From the NCBI GenBank assembly GCA_938028745.1, contig CALIZL010000094.1, positions 1-17,047 of the forward strand: DNA of 17,047 nt, in the 5' to 3' direction. Under the pieces are notes generated by a model. The model worked only from the letters and a program-made list of their open reading frames with translations, was not told where the DNA came from and made no database searches. Position 1 is the first letter of the stretch. The number at the start of each line of letters is the position of its first letter. Positions 8,349-16,058 of this stretch are shown here, piece by piece. This DNA comes from an uncultured Prevotella sp. Its GTDB lineage: Bacteria; Bacteroidota; Bacteroidia; Bacteroidales; Bacteroidaceae. The translations under genes and the position numbers were made by a program.

Positions 8349-8828
8349 TTACAACTTTTCTATTAAGGCCGTGGCGTATGCGGCCATGCCTTCTTGTCGC
8401 CCAACAAAGCCCATCCGTTCGGAGGTGGTGGCCTTGATAGACACGGCATCGGGGTCTACGCCCATCAGTTTGGCCATACATTGCTGCATGGCAGGTATGT
8501 GTGGATTTATTTTTGGCTGCTCGGCACATACCGTAGCATCTACGTTTCCCACGCGATAGCCCTTCGTGGCAATAAGCTCCACGGTTTTTTCCAGTATCAC
8601 TTTGCTGTCCATGTTCAGCGTTTCGTTGGCCGTATCGGGGAAGTGAAAGCCGATGTCGCGCATGTTTGCCGCCCCCAAAAGGGCATCGCAGATGGCGTGT
8701 ATCAGCACGTCGGCATCGCTATGGCCCAGCAATCCCACGCTGTGGTCGATGCGTATGCCGCCCAACCATAGTTCTCTACCTTCCACTAAGCGGTGTACGT
8801 CGTACCCGAAACCTATCCTGTAATTCAT
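8349..8828 (-). CDS. ispF: 2-C-methyl-D-erythritol 2,4-cyclodiphosphate synthase
   Basis: A 159-residue enzyme, the usual IspF length, acting in the fifth step of the MEP isoprenoid pathway: it cyclises 4-diphosphocytidyl-methylerythritol 2-phosphate with loss of CMP. The zinc ligands Asp10 and His12 (GYDVHR) and His44 (in GHSDADVLIHAICDAL) are present, as are the HFPDT loop and the TTSERMGFVGRQEG segment that binds the cytidine moiety. It acts as a cytoplasmic homotrimer. It follows porV on the same strand with a 213-bp gap filled by repeat DNA. From memory, the porU-porV-ispF order also occurs in Porphyromonas gingivalis, so this is conserved synteny and not evidence that IspF serves secretion. 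Confidence 0.97.
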   Translation of the reverse strand: MNYRIGFGYDVHRLVEGRELWLGGIRIDHSVGLLGHSDADVLIHAICDALLGAANMRDIGFHFPDTANETLNMDSKVILEKTVELIATKGYRVGNVDATVCAEQPKINPHIPAMQQCMAKLMGVDPDAVSIKATTSERMGFVGRQEGMAAYATALIEKL

Positions 8829-8841
8829 ATTTTGAGGTTGT

Positions 8842-9026
8842 GAGTTGGTGAGTTAATTGAGTTTTTGAGTTGATGAGTTTTTAAGTAGGTAAGTTAATTG
8901 AGTTTTTAAGTTGGTGGGTTATTAAGAGTTTTCGTTTATAAGGTTTAGAATGGGTGAGTTTTTAAGCCTATTAACTTGCAAACTCACAAACTCATCAAGT
9001 CAAAAACTCAATTAACTCACCAACTT
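8842..9026. repeat. 39-bp inverted repeat of octamer-rich DNA flanking 107 bp, between porV and ispF
   Basis: The left arm (8842-8880, G/T-rich, built of GAGTTGAT-like octamers) is the reverse complement of the right arm (8988-9026, C/A-rich) at 37 of 39 positions. The 107-bp interior carries a further degenerate direct copy of the left arm near 8888-8922. Transcription from porV into ispF would produce a long stem-loop. It may be a readthrough attenuator or RNA-processing site, or the relic of an inversion within a microsatellite tract. Confidence 0.85.
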
Positions 9027-9041
9027 AAAAGCTCAAGAAAC

Positions 9042-10229
9042 TCACCTGCGTTTAAACAAATCTTTCAGTCCGTCCATGTCGAACGTAAGCGAGAAACGCA
9101 TTGTTTGGTCCAGCGGATTGCTCTTGGCTGTGGCGATAACATAGCCTGCATCGAGCGTAAAGGCACTCATTTTAAAGCCTGCACCCACGGTAAAGTACTT
9201 TCTGTTGCCCTTATTAGCGCTTTCGTGGTGGTATCCGGCACGCACGCTAAACTGGTCGTGGTACACATATTCGGCTCCAACGCTTAGGCTAATCTCGTCT
9301 AACTCTTCCTTAAAACCGCCAGGTGCGTCGCCGAAACTCTTGAAAATGCCGCCGATAGACGACACGTCGTAATAGTCTTTCTGCACTCGGCGTTGGTAAT
9401 CTTCGGTAGATTCGCCTTCGTTTTGGTGCGGATAAGTGGGCACCAGCAGCTTATTGGCATCGGCTGCAATGGTAAAGCGGTTGTATTCGTCTACGGGAAT
9501 CATCAATGATGCGCCCAACCTTAAGTTGGTAGGGATAAACTCGCTGTTGGCGTCTTCGCCCATTGTTATTTTACTACCGATGTTAGAAACGTTCATACCG
9601 ATACCCAATTGGCATTCGCGTTGTCCTATGTTCAAGTAGTTTTGGTAATACAAGGCAAGGTCGGCAGCAAACGCCGAACCTGGGGTTGTGTTGTCGGTGT
9701 AGCTGTATGTCAAGTCGGAGTATATCCAACGAACGGCGGCGGCAATGGAGAACTTTTCGCTTAGCATCAGCGAATAAGCCACATCGGCCGACATTTCATA
9801 AGGGCGGATGGTGAGCGAAGGCGATGAACCGGGGCTACTACTACTCTCGGCGGTAGTCACTTCGCCCAACGAGAAGTAGCGGATGCCTGCCGATATGGCG
9901 GCATAGTCGCCTATGCGATAGTAGCCCGACATGTGAGCCAGACCAATGTCGTTTACCAATTGGCGCAACCAAGGCGTGTAACTAAGCCCCACGCCGGCTC
10001 TAGATATGGCGAAAGGATATTTGGCTGGGTTCCAAAACTGCGAGTAAACGTCGGCTTCGGTGGCCGCTCCCACGTCGCCCAAACCTGCAGCGCGTGCATC
10101 GGGGGCAATGCCTTGCGATGTTACCGAGGTTCTTACGGGGTTGAATATTTCCTTTTTGTCGTCGGCCCAAGCAGTGGATGTCGCAATGGCGAGCGTGAAG
10201 GCAAGGGCTATACGTTTGCTGTTTGTCAT
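9042..10229 (-). CDS. porV: Type IX secretion outer-membrane protein PorV (LptO)
   Basis: A 395-residue outer-membrane beta-barrel of the PorV/PorQ (FadL-like) family. It has a signal peptide (MTNSKRIALAFTLAIATSTAWA, then DDKK) and the family's start region VTSQGIAPDARAAGLGDVGAAT, followed by YSQFWNPAKYPF. Many alternating strands follow, and the chain ends FTVGAGFKMSAFTLDAGYV and MRFSLTFDMDGLKDLF. In P. gingivalis PorV shuttles type IX cargo from the translocon to the attachment complex and holds PorU at the surface. Length is close to the P. gingivalis protein. It lies 210 bp downstream of porU on the same strand; the gap contains microsatellite DNA but no obvious terminator, so co-transcription is plausible. 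The start is fixed by the signal peptide. Confidence 0.96.
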   Translation of the reverse strand: MTNSKRIALAFTLAIATSTAWADDKKEIFNPVRTSVTSQGIAPDARAAGLGDVGAATEADVYSQFWNPAKYPFAISRAGVGLSYTPWLRQLVNDIGLAHMSGYYRIGDYAAISAGIRYFSLGEVTTAESSSSPGSSPSLTIRPYEMSADVAYSLMLSEKFSIAAAVRWIYSDLTYSYTDNTTPGSAFAADLALYYQNYLNIGQRECQLGIGMNVSNIGSKITMGEDANSEFIPTNLRLGASLMIPVDEYNRFTIAADANKLLVPTYPHQNEGESTEDYQRRVQKDYYDVSSIGGIFKSFGDAPGGFKEELDEISLSVGAEYVYHDQFSVRAGYHHESANKGNRKYFTVGAGFKMSAFTLDAGYVIATAKSNPLDQTMRFSLTFDMDGLKDLFKRR

Positions 10230-10250
10230 TTATTTATTCTTTATTTAGTC

Positions 10251-10277
10251 GGCAAGTTCACGAGTTTACGAGTTGCC
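10251..10277. repeat. Short octamer repeat with terminal dyad in the porU-porV gap
   Basis: On the minus strand three adjacent octamers read AACTCGTA, AACTCGTG and AACTTGCC, and the outer ends form a GGCAA/TTGCC dyad. The octamer matches the AACTTG/AACTCG core of the 66-bp array at 15202-15710. The rest of this 210-bp gap shows only a CAAGCTTG palindrome near 10291. Confidence 0.5.
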
Positions 10278-10439
10278 ACGATTGCCTTGGCAAGCTTGGC
10301 TCTACGCATTGCGCTTAACAAAGCGTGCTTTACTCATTCGCTTTATAAACGCAGGGTTGCGCGTTTTATTGTTGTGAAGGGGCAAACACATTTAAAATAT
10401 GGCATGTTTACGCATCATGGTTTCGGCATTACCCTCTCT

Positions 10440-13400
10440 TTATCGTTTGCCTTGCACGATAAGCTTGCGTGCTTTCGAGGTTTTGGCGGTGCCTTGTGCG
10501 GCCACTTTGGCCCGATAAAGGTAAACGCCCGTCGGCAGCGCATGCCCGTCTGTGCACACCAAGTCCCATGTTCGGGTGTAGTTTCCCACGGTTTGCGTGC
10601 CTTGTTCTTCGCCTGTCCACAACAATTTTCCTGTCATGTCGAACACTTCGATGGTTATATCCACAGGCGTGTTGCCCATATCGTGGCTTACGATGAAGGT
10701 GGTTGTGGTGCGTGCAGGGTTTTCGGTGGCGTCTATCCAGATGTTGTCGGCCATCAGTCCGCCCACTACATGGAAGTCGAGCGTCACTTGCGACGTGTTG
10801 TTTTGTATGTCGCTTGCTCTGAATTGCAGTTTATGCTTACCAGGCGAAAGTGTGGGAATGTTGAACATCACCGTGCCTGCGGTGTACGAACCGAAGTCGA
10901 ACGTAAAGTGGTCGTTCAGGTTGTAGGTTTTGTGCATGCTGCCGTCGATAACCAATTGCATGTCGTGTCCGATGCCACTACCCGTTGCGTTCAGTCCGTC
11001 TTTATCCGAAATTTTGGCCACGAAGAGCGGTTGTGGCGTTACGTTACCCCCGTTTGCAAACGAGGTGGAGTTGAGGTAACAGTATATGGAGGGGCCGATA
11101 GAGTCGTTGGCACCAAGCGTTCCGCTGCCGATGGTAAAGCGTTCGCTATGTCCGTTGGCCCTTATGGTGCGTTCGTTGTTTACGGCGTATAGGGTAACAA
11201 GGCCCGTTCCGTTGTCGTTATCCACGTCGCGTGGCACGGCAAAGCTAAGTTTGAAATTGCCCTTGCGCACGCTGTCGGCTCCGTTAAAGATGGTGTTAAC
11301 GCGGTCTGTATATGCAAAAGGTTTGTCGGCACCCTCTGTTGGCGACTGGTTGTTCAGTCTACCCACCAGGCGTTGCTTGCGGTCGCGCACGGTGGCCGTT
11401 ACCACTCCTGCAAAGTTGGTGTACCCTTCGATGTGTCCCACGATGCTGTTTACCTTTCCTGCCGCTAGTTTGGGCAGAGTTGCCGCTTGCACGGGCGTGC
11501 CGTTGATACTGTCTACCACAACGCGTGCGGTGGGTCTGTTGATGGCCAATGCGGGGTCGCCCAACAACGAATATTGCAGTTTGTTGGTGGTTTGGTCTTG
11601 TCCGTCGGTTATCATATAATTCTTGGCTAAGCGTTGCGCCTCGCCGATGGTCATGGGCTTACCTCCATTCTCGCTAAACAGGAAATGTAGGTAGGCCATG
11701 TTGATACGTTGGTTGTAATAGGCATATACCGTTCGTGTCGTGCCGAAGAAAGCCACTGCACCTCCGTTCTTGTTCAGCACGGCCGCCTCGCCAATGGTGG
11801 GAACGGCTCCGTCGAAGGGCATGATGTCGCACGAGGCGGTTATCCAAAGGGGGAGGTTGGTATTGGAGAAAGCCTTGAAGTCGTTGAGGCGCAACACCGA
11901 TTCGTGCGAAATCTGGTCGGTACGGCCATGTCCCACGTAGTTCATCACCAACGCGCCTGCGGCCTGTTGCTGTTTAATGATGCTCGTTACTTCGGGGTAA
12001 GCGTGGCCCGTTGCGCTGGATTCTCGCTTAAACATATCCCACATCACCTTTTTAATAAGGTATTGTGGATGCTCTGTTGCTAAGCTGTCGGCCATCTTGT
12101 TGGCATCGCTCATGTGTAGGTTGTCGTTACCATCGTCGCCCATAAACATGATGGTGTTTTGCCATGCGCCTGCGTTGGCGTTTTGTGCGTATGCAATGGT
12201 CTTGTCAACCATCGTTCGCGCATCGTTGGGATGTACCACGGGGAAACGGCCAACGGCCACATCTTGCAAGTCGCTCCTTTCTAGATCTGTTCCTTCGCCG
12301 TCGTCGAGCAGGGTGAAGAAACCATCATCTACGTAGCAAGTTATTTCATTAAACGAGTCTTCGCTTTCAAAGCAAAGTAGGTAATCGTCCACAGACGTTG
12401 TGCGCCAATCGCCTGTTTTCATGCGGTTGTCCCACGCGCAGTCGCCAAAAAGCAACAGGTACTTGGGTTGGTCGGCCTCGCTTTCAGCTCTGTCGTATAG
12501 CATTTTGAGGTATCGGCGATAGGCGTTGGCGTCGGGCGTACCACTGGCGAACTCGTTATATAGTTCGTCGGCAGGCACGATACGCACGCGCATGCCATCG
12601 TGTTTTTCGTGAAAAACTTTTAGACTTTCGGCCTCTTGTCGCAGCTTTTGCGACGTGGGTATTACCATTACCATGTCTGCCGCCCCGTGTGCGTGTAGGT
12701 TTTGGGTGGTGATGTTGTGCACATATTGGGGTGTGGGGAACGTTGCTGCGTGCAAGTCGGGTGCGCTTCGTGGCTTGCTTGTGGCAATAGAGATAAAGTC
12801 GAGCCGTGCCGGACCGCCTTGGGTTACTTCGATTGTCACTTCGTTCTTGGCTGCAAACTGCTCAATGTTGGCAAAAAAGTCGGCTCTGTTGCCCTTGTCG
12901 TATTTACTAGGTATAGAGACGTTTATCTCGCCTAACGGTTTTCCGTTCAGGCTGATGTTGGCTCGCGTGGCAGTTCCTGCCGAAAGTGTCACCGTAATAC
13001 TTCCCCCCGTGTCGGCTATGGGGGCATCAATGGTGTAATTTTTCTTTGTTCCGCGATTTATGGGCGTGTTCTCAAAGAGGTTTCTTCCGCCTGGATACCA
13101 GGAGAAGTTGTCTACTTCGTGCAAGCTGTGATAATCGTCGGCCGAGGGGTAGAAGGAGTTTAAGAATGCGCTTTCGTCCACTCGAAGCGGCTCGCCATCG
13201 CTTTGTGTGAGGAAATAATAACCGTAATCCGAGTATGGATTGCGTGTGCGTATTGCGGCCGAGGCACTCTCCCAGCTTACAGGACCTTTGGCATAAAACA
13301 GTCTTTTGCCGCCCACAAAGCAGGTTGCCACCTCTTTAAGGTCGTCTTTGGCTTGCAACTCGGCGCCTTCTAAGCGTTCGTTTTGCAGGTTTCCGCCATA

Positions 13401-13991
13401 GCCATACACCCTTACCTTATTCATATCGTTAAATCCCGCTTGCCTAATCAGACTCTCGGTTATCTGATATACGCCGTTTGCTGGTACGCGTATCTTTGCC
13501 CAACGGCCTGTGGCCAGCACCGAGTTGTTGGCATATCGCCCTGCCTTTGGCGTGGCGCGTGTTACGGACAACACCTTTCTTTGCGTGCGTTTCAGGGGTT
13601 TAGCCTCCACTTTGAGCATAAATCCCACCAACATTTGGTAGCGGTTGTCGCGGAAAACCAATGGACAAAAGCCTACATTCAGTATGGCGCGCTTGCGGTC
13701 TAGTACAATGCGTTGTTCCAACTGTGGCATCTCTGGCAGCTGTTTGCCCCAGTTAGTGTTATAGTTGGCGATGTCTGCCCGCGTCATCTCTGCAAATTCG
13801 GGGTAAACAATGCTTGCCGTATAAGTAGAGTCTTGGTAGTTTCCCGTTAGTGGAATGGCATGCCCGAAGTGTGGCAATATGCTGTCTACCCGCACTTGGT
13901 CGTAAGTGAGGTTGAAAAAACGCTGCGCCTGCATGGCAAAGGATACCATGAGGAAAAGCAATGATATGGCTGAACGTATATAATTCGACAT
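10440..13991 (-). CDS. porU: Type IX secretion sortase PorU (C25/gingipain-like cysteine peptidase)
   Basis: An 1183-residue surface protease that in type IX secretion removes the C-terminal signal of cargo proteins and links them to anionic lipopolysaccharide. I start it at ATG 13991 (MSNYIRSAISLLFLM, ending FAMQA before QRFF), which gives a normal signal peptide; an upstream TTG at 14021 sits in a repeat and adds charged residues before it. The N-terminal beta domain covers roughly 25-430. The C25 peptidase domain follows (about 440-770) with catalytic His688 in NYVGHG and Cys721 in TASCD. Ig-like beta domains come next, ending in a FlgD/type A sorting-like domain (about 1080-1183: VDITIEVFDMTGKLLW and GVYLYRAKV). 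Length fits the family. Homologues keep the sorting-like domain uncleaved and need PorV, the next gene, for surface retention. Cargo genes are not in this window. Confidence 0.97.
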   Translation of the reverse strand: MSNYIRSAISLLFLMVSFAMQAQRFFNLTYDQVRVDSILPHFGHAIPLTGNYQDSTYTASIVYPEFAEMTRADIANYNTNWGKQLPEMPQLEQRIVLDRKRAILNVGFCPLVFRDNRYQMLVGFMLKVEAKPLKRTQRKVLSVTRATPKAGRYANNSVLATGRWAKIRVPANGVYQITESLIRQAGFNDMNKVRVYGYGGNLQNERLEGAELQAKDDLKEVATCFVGGKRLFYAKGPVSWESASAAIRTRNPYSDYGYYFLTQSDGEPLRVDESAFLNSFYPSADDYHSLHEVDNFSWYPGGRNLFENTPINRGTKKNYTIDAPIADTGGSITVTLSAGTATRANISLNGKPLGEINVSIPSKYDKGNRADFFANIEQFAAKNEVTIEVTQGGPARLDFISIATSKPRSAPDLHAATFPTPQYVHNITTQNLHAHGAADMVMVIPTSQKLRQEAESLKVFHEKHDGMRVRIVPADELYNEFASGTPDANAYRRYLKMLYDRAESEADQPKYLLLFGDCAWDNRMKTGDWRTTSVDDYLLCFESEDSFNEITCYVDDGFFTLLDDGEGTDLERSDLQDVAVGRFPVVHPNDARTMVDKTIAYAQNANAGAWQNTIMFMGDDGNDNLHMSDANKMADSLATEHPQYLIKKVMWDMFKRESSATGHAYPEVTSIIKQQQAAGALVMNYVGHGRTDQISHESVLRLNDFKAFSNTNLPLWITASCDIMPFDGAVPTIGEAAVLNKNGGAVAFFGTTRTVYAYYNQRINMAYLHFLFSENGGKPMTIGEAQRLAKNYMITDGQDQTTNKLQYSLLGDPALAINRPTARVVVDSINGTPVQAATLPKLAAGKVNSIVGHIEGYTNFAGVVTATVRDRKQRLVGRLNNQSPTEGADKPFAYTDRVNTIFNGADSVRKGNFKLSFAVPRDVDNDNGTGLVTLYAVNNERTIRANGHSERFTIGSGTLGANDSIGPSIYCYLNSTSFANGGNVTPQPLFVAKISDKDGLNATGSGIGHDMQLVIDGSMHKTYNLNDHFTFDFGSYTAGTVMFNIPTLSPGKHKLQFRASDIQNNTSQVTLDFHVVGGLMADNIWIDATENPARTTTTFIVSHDMGNTPVDITIEVFDMTGKLLWTGEEQGTQTVGNYTRTWDLVCTDGHALPTGVYLYRAKVAAQGTAKTSKARKLIVQGKR

Positions 13992-14010
13992 AAAATACTT
14001 AAAAATCGGC

Positions 14011-14044
14011 CTCACCCCCAACCCCTCTCCAAGGGGAGAGGGGA
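14011..14044. repeat. REP-like C/G-rich hairpin element upstream of porU
   Basis: CTCACCCCCAACCCCTCTCC is followed by AAGG and GGAGAGGGG: 9-bp arms at 14022-14030 and 14035-14043 with a 4-base loop. I recognise the CACCCCCAACCCCTCTCC motif as a dispersed intergenic repeat in many Bacteroidota genomes. It ends about 20 bp before the porU ATG on the minus strand, so it would be in the porU leader if transcription starts upstream. It has no T-tract. Confidence 0.75.
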
Positions 14045-14114
14045 GTGATATGCCTTGTTATTTGAGTTGACAGGTTCAGAAGTTTATAAGCATTTGGTTA
14101 AGTAAGTTGGTTTC

Positions 14115-14186
14115 GCTAGTTATTCTAGTTATTCTAACTTTCCTAGTTGTTCTAGTTTTCCTAGCAATTCTAGTTTCGCTAGTTGA
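14115..14186. repeat. 9-bp microsatellite, eight units (CTAGTT core)
   Basis: Eight consecutive 9-mers with no indels: GCTAGTTAT, TCTAGTTAT, TCTAACTTT, CCTAGTTGT, TCTAGTTTT, CCTAGCAAT, TCTAGTTTC, GCTAGTTGA. It sits in the gap between porU and the FAH-family gene. The units have diverged at the ends but keep the CTA core, so the array is not newly expanded. Confidence 0.85.
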
Positions 14187-14284
14187 TAAACTAATAGGCG
14201 TAGCCTTTTAAACTAAGTTTGTTAACAGCGTACCATTTTGCGGCTTGATGATCATCGTTACCATTCTGCAACCAAGCTATTGGC

Positions 14285-14316
14285 TTAACTCCTTAACTCC
14301 ATAACTCCTTAACTCC
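14285..14316. repeat. 8-bp microsatellite TTAACTCC, four units
   Basis: Four units (three TTAACTCC and one ATAACTCC) lie just past the stop of the FAH-family gene on the minus strand. The TAACT core relates it to the octamers in other gaps of this window. The remaining DNA between 13992 and 14331 is AT-rich with no gene; no clear porU promoter was found in it. Confidence 0.75.
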
Positions 14317-14331
14317 TCAAAACTTACTTCC

Positions 14332-14949
14332 CTACTTACACCTCACCTCCAACACCTTTTGGTCTTCTAGATAACCTTCCAGGTGGTCGCCTATGGCCAC
14401 AGGACCAACACCGGCGGGCGTACCCGTATAGATTAGGTCGCCCGTTTTCAGTGTAAAGAAGCAGCTGATGTAGGCGATGAGTTCGTCTACCTTAAAGAGG
14501 AGGTCGCTCGTGCAGCCCTCTTGCACCGTCTTTCCGTTCTGGTCGAGATGAAAATGCAGTGCATCCACACTTCTAAACCGCTCAATGGGCACCCATTCGC
14601 CCAATGCGGCAGAGCCATCGAAACCCTTACACAGCTCCCACGGCAGCCCCTGTGCGCGCAGCTTTTGTTGCAAGTCGCGCGCGGTGAAGTCGATACCCAC
14701 CGTCACGGCATCGTAATATCGGTGGGCAAAGCGTTGCGAGATGCCCTTGCCCAGTCGCGAAATGCGCACCACCAACTCCGTTTCGTAGTCGATGCGCCCC
14801 ATAAAGTCGGGTACGAAAAACGGCTTGCGGTCTTTTAACAATGCCGAGTCGGCCTTGGTAAACACCACGGGTGTCTCTGGTTTATATAACGTTCCGTCCA
14901 ACTCTTTATTGTGTTGGGCGTAGTTCATTCCTATGGCGAATATCTTCAT
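14332..14949 (-). CDS. Fumarylacetoacetate hydrolase (FAH) family protein
   Basis: A 205-residue cytoplasmic enzyme of the FAH superfamily, of the short form that covers mainly the catalytic domain. I start it at ATG 14949 (MKIFAIGMNYAQHNKEL), which matches the usual N-terminus IxIGxNYxxHxxE; an upstream TTG would add only five residues. Metal ligands are visible: Glu56 and Glu58 in the YETELVV motif and Asp87 in VGIDFTARD. The conserved Lys108 in KGFDGSAALG and the C-terminal GDLIYTGTPAGVGP motif are also present. Family members act on 2-oxo acids or fumarylpyruvate/acylpyruvate-type substrates, or decarboxylate oxaloacetate; the substrate here cannot be told. It appears monocistronic, with its own -7 element, and is separated from porU by 340 bp of repeat DNA. 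Confidence 0.95.
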   Translation of the reverse strand: MKIFAIGMNYAQHNKELDGTLYKPETPVVFTKADSALLKDRKPFFVPDFMGRIDYETELVVRISRLGKGISQRFAHRYYDAVTVGIDFTARDLQQKLRAQGLPWELCKGFDGSAALGEWVPIERFRSVDALHFHLDQNGKTVQEGCTSDLLFKVDELIAYISCFFTLKTGDLIYTGTPAGVGPVAIGDHLEGYLEDQKVLEVRCK

Positions 14950-14978
14950 TTGCTTTTGTCTCAATCTTTTTTACCCTA

Positions 14979-14986
14979 CAAAAATA
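14979..14986 (-). promoter_or_regulatory. Candidate Bacteroidota -7 promoter element for the FAH-family gene
   Basis: On the minus strand this reads TATTTTTG, matching TAnnTTTG, with a T-rich run and a TTTG further upstream, though that TTTG is closer (12 bp) than the usual spacing. It lies about 30 bp before the ATG at 14949 and so predicts a short leader. It is the only unique-sequence promoter-like DNA before the repeat tract begins at 15008. Confidence 0.5.
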
Positions 14987-15007
14987 CGAAAAATAATGCA
15001 AACAAGC

Positions 15008-15201
15008 GGTGAAAAGGCGTTTAAAGGTGAAAAGGTGAAAGGGTGAAAAGGTGAAAAAATGGCTTTTAAAGGTAAAAGGGTGAAAAGGTGAAAGGGTGAA
15101 AAAATAGCTGCGCCTTTTAAAAAGGTGAAAAGGTGAAGGGGTGAAAAGGTGAAAAAATGACTTTTAAAGGTGAAAAAGTGAAAGGGTGAAAAGGTGAAAA
15201 A
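15008..15201. repeat. GGTGAAAA 8-bp microsatellite tract with interspersed modules
   Basis: Runs of GGTGAAAA and GGTGAAAG octamers are broken by AAAATGGCTTTTAAA-type modules at irregular spacing of about 45-55 bp. The module ATRGCTGCGCC at about 15103 and 15202 is the same sequence that begins each 66-bp unit of the following array, so the two tracts share building blocks. No gene. Confidence 0.85.
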
Positions 15202-15710
15202 ATGGCTGCGCCCACTAACTTGTACGCGCGTTAACTTGGCAACTTGTTAACTGGATAGGGCGAAAAGATGGCTGCGCCCACTAACTTGTACGCGCGTTAA
15301 CTTGGCAACTTGTTAACTGGATAGGGTGAAAAGATGGCTGCGCCCACCAACTTGTACACGCGTTAACTCGGCAACTCGTTAACGGGATAGGGCGAAAAGA
15401 TGGCTGCGCCCACTAACTTGTCAACTCGTTAACTTGGCAACTTGTTAACGGGATAGGGCGAAAAGATGGCTGCGCCTACCAACTTGTCAACTCGTCAACT
15501 CGTCAACTTGTTAACGGGATAGGACGAAAAGATGGCTGCGCCCACTAGCTTGTACGCGCGTTAACTTGGCAACTTGTTAACTGGATAGGGCGAAAAGATG
15601 GCTGTGCCCACCAACTTGTACGCGCGTTAACTCGGCAACTTGTTAACTGGATAGGGCGAAAAGATGGCTGCGCCCACTAATTTGTACACGCGTTAACTTG
15701 GCAACTCGTT
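15202..15710. repeat. 66-bp minisatellite, seven full units plus a partial eighth
   Basis: Units begin with ATGGCTGCGCC at 15202, 15268, 15334, 15400, 15466, 15532, 15598 and 15664, exactly 66 bp apart. Each has ATGGCTGCGCCCACTAACTT, then a variable part (TGTACGCGCGTTAAC, TGTACACGCGTTAAC or TGTCAACTCG versions), then AACTTGGC/AACTTGTT octamers and a GGATAGGGCGAAAAG end. Spacing is fixed while point differences are spread through the units. It lacks unique spacers and long open frames. Likely a variable-number tandem repeat locus of unknown role. Confidence 0.93.
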
Positions 15711-15907
15711 CCATCATTATTTGGGTTTTGTCTTCTTTTCGGTAAGAAATTTAACATTATGAGTGCCCCTTTTATTCACCAATCGCCCACCTTGCCGCAA
15801 AAAATCGATTCTCGCTGAGGTTTGTTTCGATGCAAAAAGGGGTTAGTTGTAAATGCAGACAAAATGAATATTTATTTGGAAAAGCCGCCAATTGTACCAA
15901 ATTTTGG

Positions 15908-16058
15908 GCTATTTGCGGCTAAATGTACTGCGATTTGCTGCTAAACGCAGTGCGTTTTGGTGCAAAACGCACTGCATTTTGGTGCTAAATGGAAGGCGTT
16001 TTGGTGCAAAACGCAAGGTATTTTGGTGCAAAACGCGGTGCAAAATGTAGCCAAATGT
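15908..16058. repeat. Tandem array of seven 22-bp palindromic units (GCGTTTTG-GTG-CAAAACGC type)
   Basis: Seven 19-bp imperfect palindromes start at 15908, 15930, 15952, 15974, 15996, 16018 and 16040, separated by 3-bp spacers (ACT, AGT, ACT, AAG, AAG, GGT). The units at 15952 and 15996 are perfect in their 8-bp arms, GCGTTTTG and CAAAACGC. In the unit at 15974 both arms change together (CATTT opposite AAATG), which keeps much of the dyad. The layout is the same as the array at 7823-7934 but the sequence is unrelated. Confidence 0.9.

Noticed and set aside
8881..8987. Invertible promoter between the porV-ispF inverted repeats
   Set aside because: No TAnnTTTG element was found in either orientation and no recombinase gene is nearby; kept only as a possibility to test.
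9933..11192. Long plus-strand open frame (419 codons) opposite porV and porU
   Set aside because: It is antisense to two well-supported genes, rich in Cys, His and Arg as expected of a shadow frame, and matches no family.
13992..14021. Upstream TTG start for porU
   Set aside because: It lies in the REP-like repeat and would put ten residues before a normal signal peptide; ATG 13991 is better.
15202..15710. CRISPR array
   Set aside because: The units are contiguous 66-bp repeats with no unique spacers, and no cas gene is present.
15202..15710. Micro-ORF MAAPTNLYAR followed by a stop in several 66-bp units
   Set aside because: Short, altered in units with sequence changes, and no ribosome-binding or coding evidence; most likely coincidence.
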